Source: Bradyrhizobium sp. 186 | GTDB lineage: Bacteria > Pseudomonadota > Alphaproteobacteria > Rhizobiales > Xanthobacteraceae | Length of the DNA stretch: 64,000 nucleotides | NCBI RefSeq assembly: GCF_023101685.1 | Contig: NZ_CP082164.1 | Coordinates: 7,316,001-7,380,000, forward strand | Direction of reading: 5' to 3' | Part shown: positions 37,383 through 46,556 of the stretch, piece after piece | Numbering within the stretch: position 1 is the stretch's first letter | How the letters are laid out: each line of letters opens with the position of its first letter | Translations under genes and position numbers: made by a program | Notes under the pieces: generated by a model | Told to the model about the DNA's origin: nothing | What the model saw: the letters and a program-made list of their open reading frames with translations, nothing else | The model's database searches: none

Positions 37383-40300
37383 TCAGGTCGGCCGCAGGGC
37401 CTTGGAGCTGAGGTCGAGATCGTTGACCTGCTTGTTCCGCTCGGAATCAGCCGCCGCGCGATGGTCGGTCGCCAGCACCACATAGACCGCAGGCAGCACG
37501 AACAGCGTGAACAGCGTGCCGATCGACATGCCGGCGACGACCACGAGGCCGATCGAGAAGCGGCTGGCCGCGCCCGCGCCGGTCGCGGTCAGGAGCGGGA
37601 TCAAGCCCGTCACCATCGCCGCCGTGGTCATCAGGATCGGCCGCAGGCGGATACGCGCGGACATTTCGATGGCCGAGCGGCGGTCGAGCCGTTCGTTGAC
37701 CTGGAGCTCGTTGGCGAACTCCACCATCAGGATGCCGTGCTTGGTGATCAGCCCCACCAGCGTCAGCAGGCCGACCTGGGTGTAGATGTTCATCGTCGCC
37801 ATGCCGAAGAACAGCGGGATCAGCGCGCCCACGATCGCCATCGGCACCGAGATCATGATGACCAGCGGGTCGCGCAAGCTTTCGAACTGCGCCGCCAGCA
37901 CTAGGAAGATGATGATCAGTGCGAAACCGAAGGTGATCGCGAGTTGGTTGCCTTCCTGCACATACTGCCTGCTATCGGCGAGATAGTCGTGACTGAAGCC
38001 TTGCGGCAGCTTCTTGGCCTCACCTTCGAGGAAGTCGACCGCCGCACCTACGGTCACGCCAGGCATCGGCACGGCCGAGAAGGTCGCCGAATTGAGCTGA
38101 TTAAAGTGTGTCAGCGAATTCGGATCGGTCTTGGTCTCGACCGAGACCACCGTCGACAGCGGAAGCTGCTGGCCGGTGTTGGTCGTCACGTAGTAGCCGC
38201 CGAGCGATTCCGGCGAGAGCCGCTGGCCGCGCGGAACCTGCGGGATGACCTGGTAGGAACGGCCCTCGAGGTTGAAGCGATTGATGTAATTGCCCCCGAG
38301 CAGCACCGCAAGCGAGCTGCCGAGGTTCTGCATGCTGACGCCGAGATCCTGGGCCTTGGTGCGGTTGATCGTCACCTTCACGTTCGGCTGGTTGTAAGCG
38401 AGATCGCTGTCGGAGACGATGAACATGCCGCTCTTGCGGGCGGCGTCCTTCAGCTTCTCCATCTGCTCATACACCGTCTGGAATCCTGCGGTGGAGTTGA
38501 TCACCATCTGCACCGGCAGGCCGCCCGGTCCCCCCGGCAGCGGCGGCAGGTTGAATGCGAAGGCCTGCACGCCCTCGATCTTGGAGAGTTCGGCCTGCAC
38601 CAGCGACTTCAGCTGGATCGACGAACGCTTGCGCTCCTCCCACGGCTTCAACAGCATGCCGGCGATACCGCCCTGCGGGCCGTTGATGCCGTTCAGCACG
38701 AAGCGCAGATCGGTCTCCGGGAATTTCTGGAATTCCTTGTCGAGCTTCTCGCCGTAGAAATCGACGTAGTCGATGTTGGCGTATTTGGGCGCCTTGGTCA
38801 CCGCGAACACGATGCCCTGGTCTTCCTCCGGCGCCAGCTCCTTCGACGTGTGCATGTAGAGGAAGCCGACCAGCCCGAGGATCGTGACCGCAAACAAGCC
38901 GGTGATGGCCTTGTAGTCGAGCGAGCGGTCGAGCCTCCGGCCATACCAGCGCGTCAGCGCGCCAAACACTTTGTTGACCAGCTTGGCGAAGCGGCCCTCT
39001 TCGGTGTTCTTCAGGAGCACCGAGCACATCATCGGCGACAGCGTCAGCGCGATCACGCCCGACACGATCACCGAACCCGCCAGCGTGAAGGCGAATTCGC
39101 GGAACAGCGAGCCGGTCAGGCCGCCGAGGAAGCCGATCGGCGCATACACGGCCGCGAGCGTGATGGTCATCGAGATGACGGGACCGACGATTTCGCGCGC
39201 GCCTTGCAGCGACGCCTGCACCGGTGTCTTGCCCTCTTCCAGATGGCGGTGGATGTTCTCCACCACGACGATGGCGTCGTCGACCACGAGGCCGATCGCA
39301 AGCACCATCGCGAGTAGCGTCAGCAGGTTGAAGCTGAAGCCCAGCGCCAGCATCAGCGTGCAGACGCCGATCATCGACAGTGGGATGGTAACGACGGGAA
39401 TGATGACCGAACGGAACGACGCCAGGAACAGGAAGATCACCACGATCACGATGATCACGGCCTCGCCCAGCGTCTTCTCCACCTCATCGATCGACGACTG
39501 GATGAACTTGGTCGAGTCGTAGGCGACCTTCATCTTCATCGACGGCGGCAAATTGCGTTCGAGCTCGGGGAACAGCGCACGCACACCCTTGACCAGCGTC
39601 AGCGGATTGCCCTGCGGGGTGGCCTGCACGCCGATGAAGATCGCGTGCTCGCCGTTGAAGGCGACGCTCGCATCCGTGCTTTGGGCTGCAAGCTCGACGG
39701 TGGCGATGTCCTCCATTCGCACGAAGCCGCCGTCCTTCGCCTTGACGATCATCTTCTTGAACTGGTTGACGTCGGTGAGGCCCGTGTTCGTCGAGACGTT
39801 CGAGACGATGAGGTAGCCTTTGGTTTGGCCTGCCGCGGACTGGAAGTTGTTGGCGGCAATCGCCGACGAAACGTCGGCCGGCGAGATATTGCGGCCCGCC
39901 ATCTTCACAGGATCAAGCCACAGCCGCATCGCAAAGGTCTGTCCGCCCAGGATGTCGGCCGAGGCCACGCCGTCAACGGTCGACAGCACCGGCTGCACCA
40001 CGCGCGTCAGATAGTCGGAGATCGCTGAGCCCGACAGCTCCTCGGACGAGAAGCCGAGATACATCACGGCCGTGGTCTGGCCCGTGGTCTTGGTGACGAT
40101 CGGGTCGTTGGATTCCTTCGGGATCAGGTATTTGACCGAGTTCGTCTTGGCCAGCACCTCGGTGAGCGCCTGGTTCGGATCGAAGTTCAGCTTAATGTAG
40201 ACCTGGATCGTCGAGGTGCCGAGCACGGAGGACGAGGTGATGTAGTCGACACCCTCGGCGGAGGCGACCGCCTGCTCGATCGGCGTGGTGATGAAGCCCT

Positions 40301-40478
40301 GGATCAGGTCCGCGGACGCGCCGGGATAGACGGTCGTGATGTTGATGACCGTGTTCGAAAGCTTCGGATATTGCCGGATCGGCAGCACCATCGCCGCACG
40401 CAGGCCGATCAGAAGGATCAGCAGGCTGACGACGACCGACAGGACCGGGCGCTTGATGAAAATATCGGTAAGGGCCAT
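37383..40478 (-). CDS. RND (HAE1) multidrug efflux inner-membrane pump
   Basis: The 1031-residue protein is a full-length AcrB/MexB-class proton-driven efflux transporter. It begins MALTDIFIKRPVLSVVVSLL, has YPGASADLIQGFITTPIEQAVA in the porter domain and the essential Asp pair in MVLAIGLVVDDAIVVVENIHRH (TM4), and repeats the layout in the second half with GLITKHGILMVEFANELQ and RLRPILMTTAAMVTG. It follows the adaptor gene in a TetR-adaptor-pump operon. No outer-membrane channel gene is present here. Confidence 0.95.
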   Translation of the reverse strand: MALTDIFIKRPVLSVVVSLLILLIGLRAAMVLPIRQYPKLSNTVINITTVYPGASADLIQGFITTPIEQAVASAEGVDYITSSSVLGTSTIQVYIKLNFDPNQALTEVLAKTNSVKYLIPKESNDPIVTKTTGQTTAVMYLGFSSEELSGSAISDYLTRVVQPVLSTVDGVASADILGGQTFAMRLWLDPVKMAGRNISPADVSSAIAANNFQSAAGQTKGYLIVSNVSTNTGLTDVNQFKKMIVKAKDGGFVRMEDIATVELAAQSTDASVAFNGEHAIFIGVQATPQGNPLTLVKGVRALFPELERNLPPSMKMKVAYDSTKFIQSSIDEVEKTLGEAVIIVIVVIFLFLASFRSVIIPVVTIPLSMIGVCTLMLALGFSFNLLTLLAMVLAIGLVVDDAIVVVENIHRHLEEGKTPVQASLQGAREIVGPVISMTITLAAVYAPIGFLGGLTGSLFREFAFTLAGSVIVSGVIALTLSPMMCSVLLKNTEEGRFAKLVNKVFGALTRWYGRRLDRSLDYKAITGLFAVTILGLVGFLYMHTSKELAPEEDQGIVFAVTKAPKYANIDYVDFYGEKLDKEFQKFPETDLRFVLNGINGPQGGIAGMLLKPWEERKRSSIQLKSLVQAELSKIEGVQAFAFNLPPLPGGPGGLPVQMVINSTAGFQTVYEQMEKLKDAARKSGMFIVSDSDLAYNQPNVKVTINRTKAQDLGVSMQNLGSSLAVLLGGNYINRFNLEGRSYQVIPQVPRGQRLSPESLGGYYVTTNTGQQLPLSTVVSVETKTDPNSLTHFNQLNSATFSAVPMPGVTVGAAVDFLEGEAKKLPQGFSHDYLADSRQYVQEGNQLAITFGFALIIIFLVLAAQFESLRDPLVIMISVPMAIVGALIPLFFGMATMNIYTQVGLLTLVGLITKHGILMVEFANELQVNERLDRRSAIEMSARIRLRPILMTTAAMVTGLIPLLTATGAGAASRFSIGLVVVAGMSIGTLFTLFVLPAVYVVLATDHRAAADSERNKQVNDLDLSSKALRPT

Positions 40479-40510
40479 CGCGGCGATCTCGATTTCTTTG
40501 TCTTAAGAAG

Positions 40511-40535
40511 CGTGATCCGGCCTGGCCGGATCACG
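40511..40535. other. Perfect hairpin between adaptor and pump genes
   Basis: CGTGATCCGGC, a three-base loop and GCCGGATCACG form an 11-base perfect stem in the 68-base gap. No T run follows on the minus strand, so it is more likely an mRNA-stabilising or processing structure than a strong terminator. Confidence 0.5.
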
Positions 40536-40546
40536 CGAGTGTATTG

Positions 40547-41740
40547 TCAGTAGCGTGGGGGTTGCGCCGGGATCTGCGGGGCCGGGTCGGCCGAAATCGC
40601 CACCGCCGCGCCCGATTGCAGCTTGAGCTGGCCGACGGCGACGACCTTATCGCCCGGCTTCACACCTTTGAGGATTTCAACGCGACCCTCGACCCGGCTG
40701 CCGGTCTGCACGAAGGTGCGCACCGCGCTCAGGCTGGTCTTGCCGTCCTCTCCCTTCTTCTCCGTGATCACGAACACGGAGTCGCCGTACAGCGTGTAGT
40801 CGACCGCCGTCTCCGGCACGGTGATCACCGCCGGCTTGTCCGGCAGCACCACCGTGGTGGTCACGAACATGCCGGGCTTCAGGATCTTCTCCGGATTGGA
40901 GACGGTCGCCTGCACGCGGATGTTGCGGGTGTCGGTCGAAATCTGCGGCTCGATCGTGGTGATCTTGGCGTCGAAGGTGCGGCCCGGATAGGCGTCGACC
41001 TTCAGCCGGACCTTCTGACCGACCTTGAGATTGCCCGAGTCCTTTTCCGTCACCGTGAAGTTGGCCCACAGCTCCGACAGATCGGTCAGCGAGACGATGG
41101 CCGTGCCGGCGGTCAGATACTGGCCGACCTCGACCTTGCGGACGCCGAGATCGCCGGAGAATGGCGCGCGCACAAACTTTTGCGAGATCAGCGCCTCGGT
41201 CTTGGCAATGCCGGCCAGCGCCTGGTCGTAGGCCGCCTGCGCGGAATCGACGGTCGCCTGCGGACCGAACTGGCGCGACGCCAATTGCTTGGCGCGGTCG
41301 AGCGAGAGCTGGGCCACGGTCGCCTGCGCCTTGTAGCTGGCGAGGTCGCCCTGCTCCGGGGCGTCGAACAGCTGCACCAGCGGTGTGCCGCCGTCGACAT
41401 GCGAGCCCGGCTCAAACTTGATCTCGGTGACACGGCCGTTGACGTCGGCGGTAACGTCGACCTGATGCACGGCGGCGAGGCCACCGACCGCGGTCAACAG
41501 ATTCGGCACCACTTCCGACTTCGCCTCGGCCGCGCTGACCGAGACCGGCGGCGGCTTGTTGTTGGCGAAGAACTGCTTGATCATCTGGCCGCGGAAATAA
41601 TTGAACCAGACCAGCCCGCCGACGAGCGCGCCCAGCAGCACGCCGACGATGATGAACCAAAGCACCGGCCGAACCGGACGCTTGGGAGCCTTGTTGTCGA
41701 TCGGTTCGCCCGAAATCTTGTGTTCGGTTACGATGTTCAT
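40547..41740 (-). CDS. RND efflux periplasmic adaptor (HlyD/AcrA family)
   Basis: The 397-residue adaptor is anchored by one membrane segment (VLWFIIVGVLLGALVGGLVWF) rather than a lipobox. It has the lipoyl half-motifs VDVTADVNGRVTEIKFEPGSHV and KFVRAPFSGDLGVRKVEVGQYL, a helical hairpin between them, and beta-barrel parts (LWANFTVTEKDSGNLKVGQ, LKPGMFVTTTVVLP). The start chosen, MNIVTEHK, follows the TetR stop by one base, so the two genes are translationally linked; a longer frame overlaps tetR. Confidence 0.93.
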   Translation of the reverse strand: MNIVTEHKISGEPIDNKAPKRPVRPVLWFIIVGVLLGALVGGLVWFNYFRGQMIKQFFANNKPPPVSVSAAEAKSEVVPNLLTAVGGLAAVHQVDVTADVNGRVTEIKFEPGSHVDGGTPLVQLFDAPEQGDLASYKAQATVAQLSLDRAKQLASRQFGPQATVDSAQAAYDQALAGIAKTEALISQKFVRAPFSGDLGVRKVEVGQYLTAGTAIVSLTDLSELWANFTVTEKDSGNLKVGQKVRLKVDAYPGRTFDAKITTIEPQISTDTRNIRVQATVSNPEKILKPGMFVTTTVVLPDKPAVITVPETAVDYTLYGDSVFVITEKKGEDGKTSLSAVRTFVQTGSRVEGRVEILKGVKPGDKVVAVGQLKLQSGAAVAISADPAPQIPAQPPRY

Positions 41741-41741
41741 G

Positions 41742-42443
41742 TCATGCGCTTTCTGCAATCGCCGTCTTGCCTGCACCCGGCGCCAAATCGCGGCCCAGAT
41801 GCGAAGCAATTGCGGCGTCGTTAAGTCCGATACCCCTCAGGAGAAACTCACAGAGCTGGCGCTCCAGATCGTTCGCCTTGCCGTAGACGAGGCAAGGCGT
41901 GGCCGGCAGCCTGGTCAGCGCAGCGGTCATCACCGAATGGTGCGCAAACCAGAACAGGTTGAGCGGCTCGCCGGTGCACGGCCGCGCATCGCCGGCCGCG
42001 ACCGCACGCTCGAGCGAAGCGACGAAGACCGCCCCGATCAGCTTCTCGATCTTGGCATATAGCAAACGCGCGAATTCGCCATCATCCAAATGGCTCGTGG
42101 CCATCAGTCGCAGGCGCTGGGCCTCCTCCTGATCGGGGCCGTCGGCAATGTGAAGGAAGTGCTGGACCATGCCGCGGATCAGCTCAACCAAGGTGACGGT
42201 CGAGGGCTCACGCTCCAGAAGATCCATCAGCGCCGGATCGGCTTCGCATTCATCGCTGAGAATTTCAGCGTAGAGCGCCGCCTTGGAGGGGAAATGCTTG
42301 AACAGCAGGGCTTCGGAAATGGCAGCGGCGGCCGCCACGCTCTTGGTCGTGGTGCCGGTATAGCCATGCCGGGCAAAGCAGCGCTTCGCGGCACCGAGGA
42401 TCAATTGACGCCTCAGGTCGCTCGTCATTCGCAGTGAGCTCAT
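41742..42443 (-). CDS. TetR-family repressor of the efflux operon
   Basis: The 233-residue protein has the TetR helix-turn-helix in LILGAAKRCFARHGYTGTT and SVAAAAAISEALLFKHFPSKAAL, followed by a helical ligand-binding domain. Two starts are possible, MSSLRM and MTSDLRR five codons later; the former lies only four bases from a perfect operator-like palindrome and has no ribosome site, so the transcript may be leaderless or the later start used. It is first in the operon with the adaptor and pump, and probably represses all three. Confidence 0.9.
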   Translation of the reverse strand: MSSLRMTSDLRRQLILGAAKRCFARHGYTGTTTKSVAAAAAISEALLFKHFPSKAALYAEILSDECEADPALMDLLEREPSTVTLVELIRGMVQHFLHIADGPDQEEAQRLRLMATSHLDDGEFARLLYAKIEKLIGAVFVASLERAVAAGDARPCTGEPLNLFWFAHHSVMTAALTRLPATPCLVYGKANDLERQLCEFLLRGIGLNDAAIASHLGRDLAPGAGKTAIAESA

Positions 42444-42447
42444 GCTA

Positions 42448-42463
42448 GTGAGTAAGCACTCAC
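42448..42463. promoter_or_regulatory. TetR operator palindrome
   Basis: GTGAGTAAGCACTCAC is a perfect inverted repeat (6-base arms, 4-base centre) immediately upstream of tetR. Similar TGAGT...ACTCA palindromes are bound by TetR repressors of RND operons. It is very likely the autoregulatory operator. Confidence 0.7.
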
Positions 42464-42580
42464 CCACGCAAAAGTCAAGCAGAATGGTGCGATGCAACCT
42501 AAATGCGCGCAGATTCAGTGGAAATTGGCCACACGTCCCGGGGCCGAGCCGCGCGCGAAGGGACTGCGTCCCGGCTGACG

Positions 42581-43171
42581 TCAGATCGGCTGGAAGCCGA
42601 GGTCTCCGCGGATCCGGTTGACGATGTAGGTGCCGTCCCGGCTTGGCAAAATCCGCTCGAAATTGGCGCTGCCGATCTTCACATTGGCAAATCTCGGTCC
42701 CGCCGAGATGTCGTGGACGGCTTTGGCGAAGGCCTCGACCTCGGCCAGGGTCGAGATCGCGCGGCTGTCCCCGATGCCGCAGGCCCTGGCGACGCCGACG
42801 AGGTCGGCGGCCGCCGAGGTGTGGCTGGTCTGGCCGCCGGTCTCGCCATAGGCCTCATTGTCGAGCACCACGATCGAGAGGTTGGACGGCTTCTGGAGCC
42901 CGATGGTGGCGAGGCTGCCCATGCCCATCAGCATCTCGCCGTCGCCGGTGATGACCAGCACGGGCAGTTTTGGTTGCGCCAGCGCGAGCCCGAGCCCGAT
43001 CATCGCGGCGCCGCCCATGCCGCCCCAGAGATAGAAGTTGCGCGCGTGGTCGCCGGCGGCGGTGATGTCGTTGGTGGATGCGCCGAGGCCGCCGATCGCA
43101 ACCACATCCTTGCGGTCCACGAGCAGCGTCGAGACCACCTGACGGCGGTCGAGGAGATTGGCCTTGCTCAT
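42581..43171 (-). CDS. ThDP-dependent decarboxylase-like enzyme, C-terminal (cofactor-binding) subunit
   Basis: The 196-residue protein is the thiamine diphosphate-binding half of a decarboxylase. The cofactor motif is GDGEMLMGMGSLATIGL...LSIVVLDN (GDG to N spacing of the ThDP motif), preceded by FYLWGGMGGAAMIGLGLALAQP. The arrangement resembles the beta subunit of sulfopyruvate decarboxylase and split phosphonopyruvate decarboxylases. The substrate is unknown. It overlaps the companion subunit by four bases. Confidence 0.82.
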   Translation of the reverse strand: MSKANLLDRRQVVSTLLVDRKDVVAIGGLGASTNDITAAGDHARNFYLWGGMGGAAMIGLGLALAQPKLPVLVITGDGEMLMGMGSLATIGLQKPSNLSIVVLDNEAYGETGGQTSHTSAAADLVGVARACGIGDSRAISTLAEVEAFAKAVHDISAGPRFANVKIGSANFERILPSRDGTYIVNRIRGDLGFQPI

Positions 43172-43710
43172 TTGGTGAAAACCTTGGCGCCGATCAGGCG
43201 CTGCGACAACAGGACGGCGGTCGGCGTGAGCGCGTTATAGGCCTGCGCGGCTGCCGCTTCGAGCACGGCCGGCACCTCAGCCGCATTGGAGGCGCGCAGC
43301 ACCTTGACGCCGGAGAGCTCGAATACGCCCTGTGTGGTCGATCCCATCGGCACCTGCCACGGATTGAACTCGCCCCACTCGCCGCGCATGGTCACGAGCG
43401 TGAGGAACGGAAAGCGCAGGATCGGGATCAGCGACAGCATGTTGATGCAGTTGCCGACCCCGCTCGACTGCATCAGCAGCACGCCGCGCTGTCCGCCGGT
43501 CCAGGCGCCGGCCAAAAGTGCCACACCCTCCTCCTCCGTCGTCAGCGGAATGCCGCGCATCGTGGAGGAGCCCAGCACGTGCTGGATCAGCGTCGAATGG
43601 CCGGCATCGGGCACGTAAGGCACCTGCCGGACGTCGAAGCGTTGCAATGTCGCAAAAATATCGTCGGGCCAATTGGGGGCCGTGTCGACAGCATCAGCGC
43701 GGGCGTGCAT
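43168..43710 (-). CDS. ThDP-dependent decarboxylase-like enzyme, N-terminal (Pyr) subunit
   Basis: The 180-residue protein matches the pyrimidine-binding half of ThDP enzymes and the alpha subunit of sulfopyruvate decarboxylase-like pairs. The catalytic Glu that activates the cofactor is in TTEEEGVALLAGAWTGG, followed by GVLLMQSSGVGNCINML. It is translated just before, and coupled to, the cofactor-binding subunit. A small 2-oxoacid is the likely substrate type, inferred from the family. Confidence 0.8.
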   Translation of the reverse strand: MHARADAVDTAPNWPDDIFATLQRFDVRQVPYVPDAGHSTLIQHVLGSSTMRGIPLTTEEEGVALLAGAWTGGQRGVLLMQSSGVGNCINMLSLIPILRFPFLTLVTMRGEWGEFNPWQVPMGSTTQGVFELSGVKVLRASNAAEVPAVLEAAAAQAYNALTPTAVLLSQRLIGAKVFTK

Positions 43711-43817
43711 TTTCCTGTCCGGTCAGCTAGCAAATCACAGCAGGACTGTAGACGGTGATCAGCACAGCTCGATAGAGCGAAATCAGCATATCGGTCTCAA
43801 CCGGCGAGTATGGCGGC

Positions 43818-45038
43818 ATGAACGCAGATGCGAAAGAACTGGCGGCCAATTTCGATCTGGAGAAGCTGACACCGGAATTCTACGACAATCCGTATCCGAC
43901 TTATCGTGCACTGCGGGAGAACGAGCCGGTCAAGCGCCTGCCGAACGGCACCGTTTTCCTGACCCGCTACGACGACCTCGTCACCACCTACAAGAACACG
44001 AAGTCGTTCAGCTCGGACAAGAAGCGCGAGTTCGCGCCGAAATATGGCGACACCCCGCTCTACGAGCATCACACCACAAGCCTCGTCTTCAACGATCCCC
44101 CCGCGCATACCCGCGTCCGGCGCCTGATCATGGGCGCGCTGTCGCCGCGCGCGATCGCAGGGATGGAGGGCGATCTCATCAAGCTGATCGACAGCCTGCT
44201 CGACGCCATCGCCGCCAAGGGCAGCTGCGAGCTGATCGACGACTTTGCCGCCTCGATCCCCATCGAGGTCATCGGCAATCTGCTCGACGTGCCCCACGAC
44301 GAGCGCGAGCCGCTGCGCGACTGGTCGCTGGCGATTTTGGGCGCACTCGAGCCTGTCGTGTCGACTGAAGCCGCCGCGCGTGGCAACAAGGCGGTGGAAG
44401 ACTTCCTCGCCTATCTCTCGACGCTGGTCGCGCGCCGGCGCGATACGCCGGGCAATCCCGAGCGCGATGTGCTGACACGCCTGATCCAGGGCGAGGAGAA
44501 CGGCGAACGGCTGACCGAGAAGGAGCTGCTGCACAACTGCATCTTCCTGCTCAATGCCGGGCACGAGACCACCACCAATCTGATCGGCAACGGCCTCGTG
44601 GCGCTGCACCGGAATCCGGATCAGAAACAGCGGCTGATCGGCAACCCGGACCTGATCAAGACCGCCGTGGAAGAGATGCTGCGTTACGAGAGCTCGAACC
44701 AGCTCGGCAACCGCATGACCACGGAGCGGGTCGAGCTTGGCGGCGTCATGCTCGATGCCGGCACCTCGATCACGCTGTGCATCGGCGCCGCCAACCGCGA
44801 CCCCGCGCAGTTTCCGGACCCCGAAAATTTTGACATCGCACGGACGCCGAACCGGCATCTCGCCTTCGCCACCGGCGCGCATCAATGCGCCGGCATGGCG
44901 CTGGCGCGACTCGAAGGCGCTATCGCGATCTCGCGCTTCCTGGCGCGCTTCCCGAATTATGCCGTGAGCGGCCAGCCGGTGCGCGGCGGACGGGTGCGGT
45001 TCCGCGGCTTTTTGAGCGTGCCCTGCTCGATCGGCTGA
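43818..45038 (+). CDS. Cytochrome P450 (class I, soluble)
   Basis: The 406-residue bacterial P450 has the I-helix oxygen-binding motif LLNAGHETTTNLI, the K-helix EEMLR with its downstream Arg, and the heme Cys loop FATGAHQCAGMALARLEG. No reductase or ferredoxin gene is adjacent, so redox partners must be encoded elsewhere. It is divergent from the ThDP enzyme genes with 107 bases between. The substrate is unknown. Confidence 0.93.
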   Translation: MNADAKELAANFDLEKLTPEFYDNPYPTYRALRENEPVKRLPNGTVFLTRYDDLVTTYKNTKSFSSDKKREFAPKYGDTPLYEHHTTSLVFNDPPAHTRVRRLIMGALSPRAIAGMEGDLIKLIDSLLDAIAAKGSCELIDDFAASIPIEVIGNLLDVPHDEREPLRDWSLAILGALEPVVSTEAAARGNKAVEDFLAYLSTLVARRRDTPGNPERDVLTRLIQGEENGERLTEKELLHNCIFLLNAGHETTTNLIGNGLVALHRNPDQKQRLIGNPDLIKTAVEEMLRYESSNQLGNRMTTERVELGGVMLDAGTSITLCIGAANRDPAQFPDPENFDIARTPNRHLAFATGAHQCAGMALARLEGAIAISRFLARFPNYAVSGQPVRGGRVRFRGFLSVPCSIG

Positions 45039-45235
45039 GGCCTGGGGACAAAAAAGTCGAAAACAACCCCATGCAAAGTAGGGAGTGGCCGGCGGAAGAT
45101 TGCCTTGTGGATCCGCATAACCATTTGACAAGGGGAGGCAAATCGGCGGCATCGCGCGCCTCGCCGGTGCCGAGACCGATTTGAGCGCGGCGGGTGCAGT
45201 CGGTTGACGCCGGCGTAGCAATGGGGTGACGAAAG

Positions 45236-46450
45236 ATGAGCTCCTCGGTCATTGATTTCCTCGCAACGGAAGCACGCTTTGGCGCCCGAAATTACGAGCC
45301 GGTCGGGGTCGTCCTGTCGCGCGGTGAAGGTGTCTGGGTCTGGGATACCGAAGGCAACCGTTATCTCGATTGCCTCTCCGCCTATTCGGCCGTCAGCCAG
45401 GGCCACTGCCACCCCAAGATCCTGGCGGCGATGGTGGAACAGGCGCACAGGTTGACGCTCACCTCGCGCGCCTTCCACAACGACCAGCTCGCCCCCTTCT
45501 ATGAAGAGATCGCGGCGCTGACAGGCTCCCACAAGGTGCTGCCGATGAACAGCGGCGCCGAGGCGGTCGAGAGCGCGATCAAGTCGGTGCGCAAATGGGG
45601 CTATGAGGTGAAAGGCGTGCCGGACGGCCAGGCCGAAATCATCGTCTGCGCCAACAATTTCCACGGACGCACGCTGGGCGTCGTCGGCTTTTCAACCGAC
45701 CCTGAGACCCGCACACACTTCGGGCCGTTCGCGCCGGGCTTCAAGATCATCCCGTTCGGCGACGCCGCGGCGCTGGAGGAAGCGATCACGCCGAATACCG
45801 TCGCCTTTCTGGTCGAGCCTATCCAGGGCGAAGCCGGCGTCATCATTCCTCCAGTCGGCTATTTCACCAAGGTGCGGGAGCTCTGCACGGCCAACAACGT
45901 CATGCTGGTGCTCGACGAGATCCAGACCGGGCTCGGCCGCACCGGCAAGTTGCTCGCCGAACAGCACGAGGGAATCGAGGCGGACGTGACGCTGCTCGGC
46001 AAGGCCTTGTCCGGCGGCTTCTATCCCGTGTCGGCCGTGCTCTCGAACAACGAAGTGCTCGGTACATTGAGACCCGGGCAGCATGGCTCAACCTTCGGCG
46101 GCAACCCGCTTGCCTGCGCGGTGGCGCGCGCGGCGATGCGCGTGCTGATCGAAGAAGGCATGATCGAGAACGCGGCCAAGCAGGGCGCGCGCTTCCTCGA
46201 AGGCTTGAAGGACATCCGTGCCAACACGATCCGCGAAGTGCGCGGACGCGGCTTGATGCTGGCGGTCGAGCTGCATCCTGAGGCCGGCCGCGCACGCCGC
46301 TACTGCGAGGCGCTCCAGGGCAAGGGCATCCTCGCCAAGGACACCCACGAGCACACGATCCGCATCGCTCCTCCGCTGGTGATCACCAGCGACCAGGTCG
46401 ACTGGGCGCTCGAGCGGTTCGCCACGACCCTGACGCAGGATCTCTCTTGA
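45236..46450 (+). CDS. rocD: Ornithine--oxo-acid aminotransferase
   Basis: The 404-residue protein is a class III PLP aminotransferase matching ornithine aminotransferases. It has [19 protein letters not shown] near the start, [30 protein letters not shown], the PLP Asp in [14 protein letters not shown] and the Schiff-base Lys in [15 protein letters not shown]. It converts ornithine and 2-oxoglutarate to glutamate semialdehyde and glutamate in arginine breakdown. The 197-base upstream gap contains an AACAACCCCATGC stretch of a kind often repeated in Bradyrhizobium; no operon partner is evident. Confidence 0.92.
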   Translation: MSSSVIDFLATEARFGARNYEPVGVVLSRGEGVWVWDTEGNRYLDCLSAYSAVSQGHCHPKILAAMVEQAHRLTLTSRAFHNDQLAPFYEEIAALTGSHKVLPMNSGAEAVESAIKSVRKWGYEVKGVPDGQAEIIVCANNFHGRTLGVVGFSTDPETRTHFGPFAPGFKIIPFGDAAALEEAITPNTVAFLVEPIQGEAGVIIPPVGYFTKVRELCTANNVMLVLDEIQTGLGRTGKLLAEQHEGIEADVTLLGKALSGGFYPVSAVLSNNEVLGTLRPGQHGSTFGGNPLACAVARAAMRVLIEEGMIENAAKQGARFLEGLKDIRANTIREVRGRGLMLAVELHPEAGRARRYCEALQGKGILAKDTHEHTIRIAPPLVITSDQVDWALERFATTLTQDLS

Positions 46451-46556
46451 GGCTGCCTGCGTCGGAAGATCGCAATGCCGGCCGCGGCCAACAACGAACG
46501 ATTCCGCCACCTGTGCGTTGAAAGTTGTGGGCGATTTCGAGCTGGGAGCGACGATC

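Noticed and set aside
37944..39317. 457-codon plus-strand frame opposite the RND pump
   Set aside because: Antisense shadow of the pump; the translated product is charged and repetitive with no motif.
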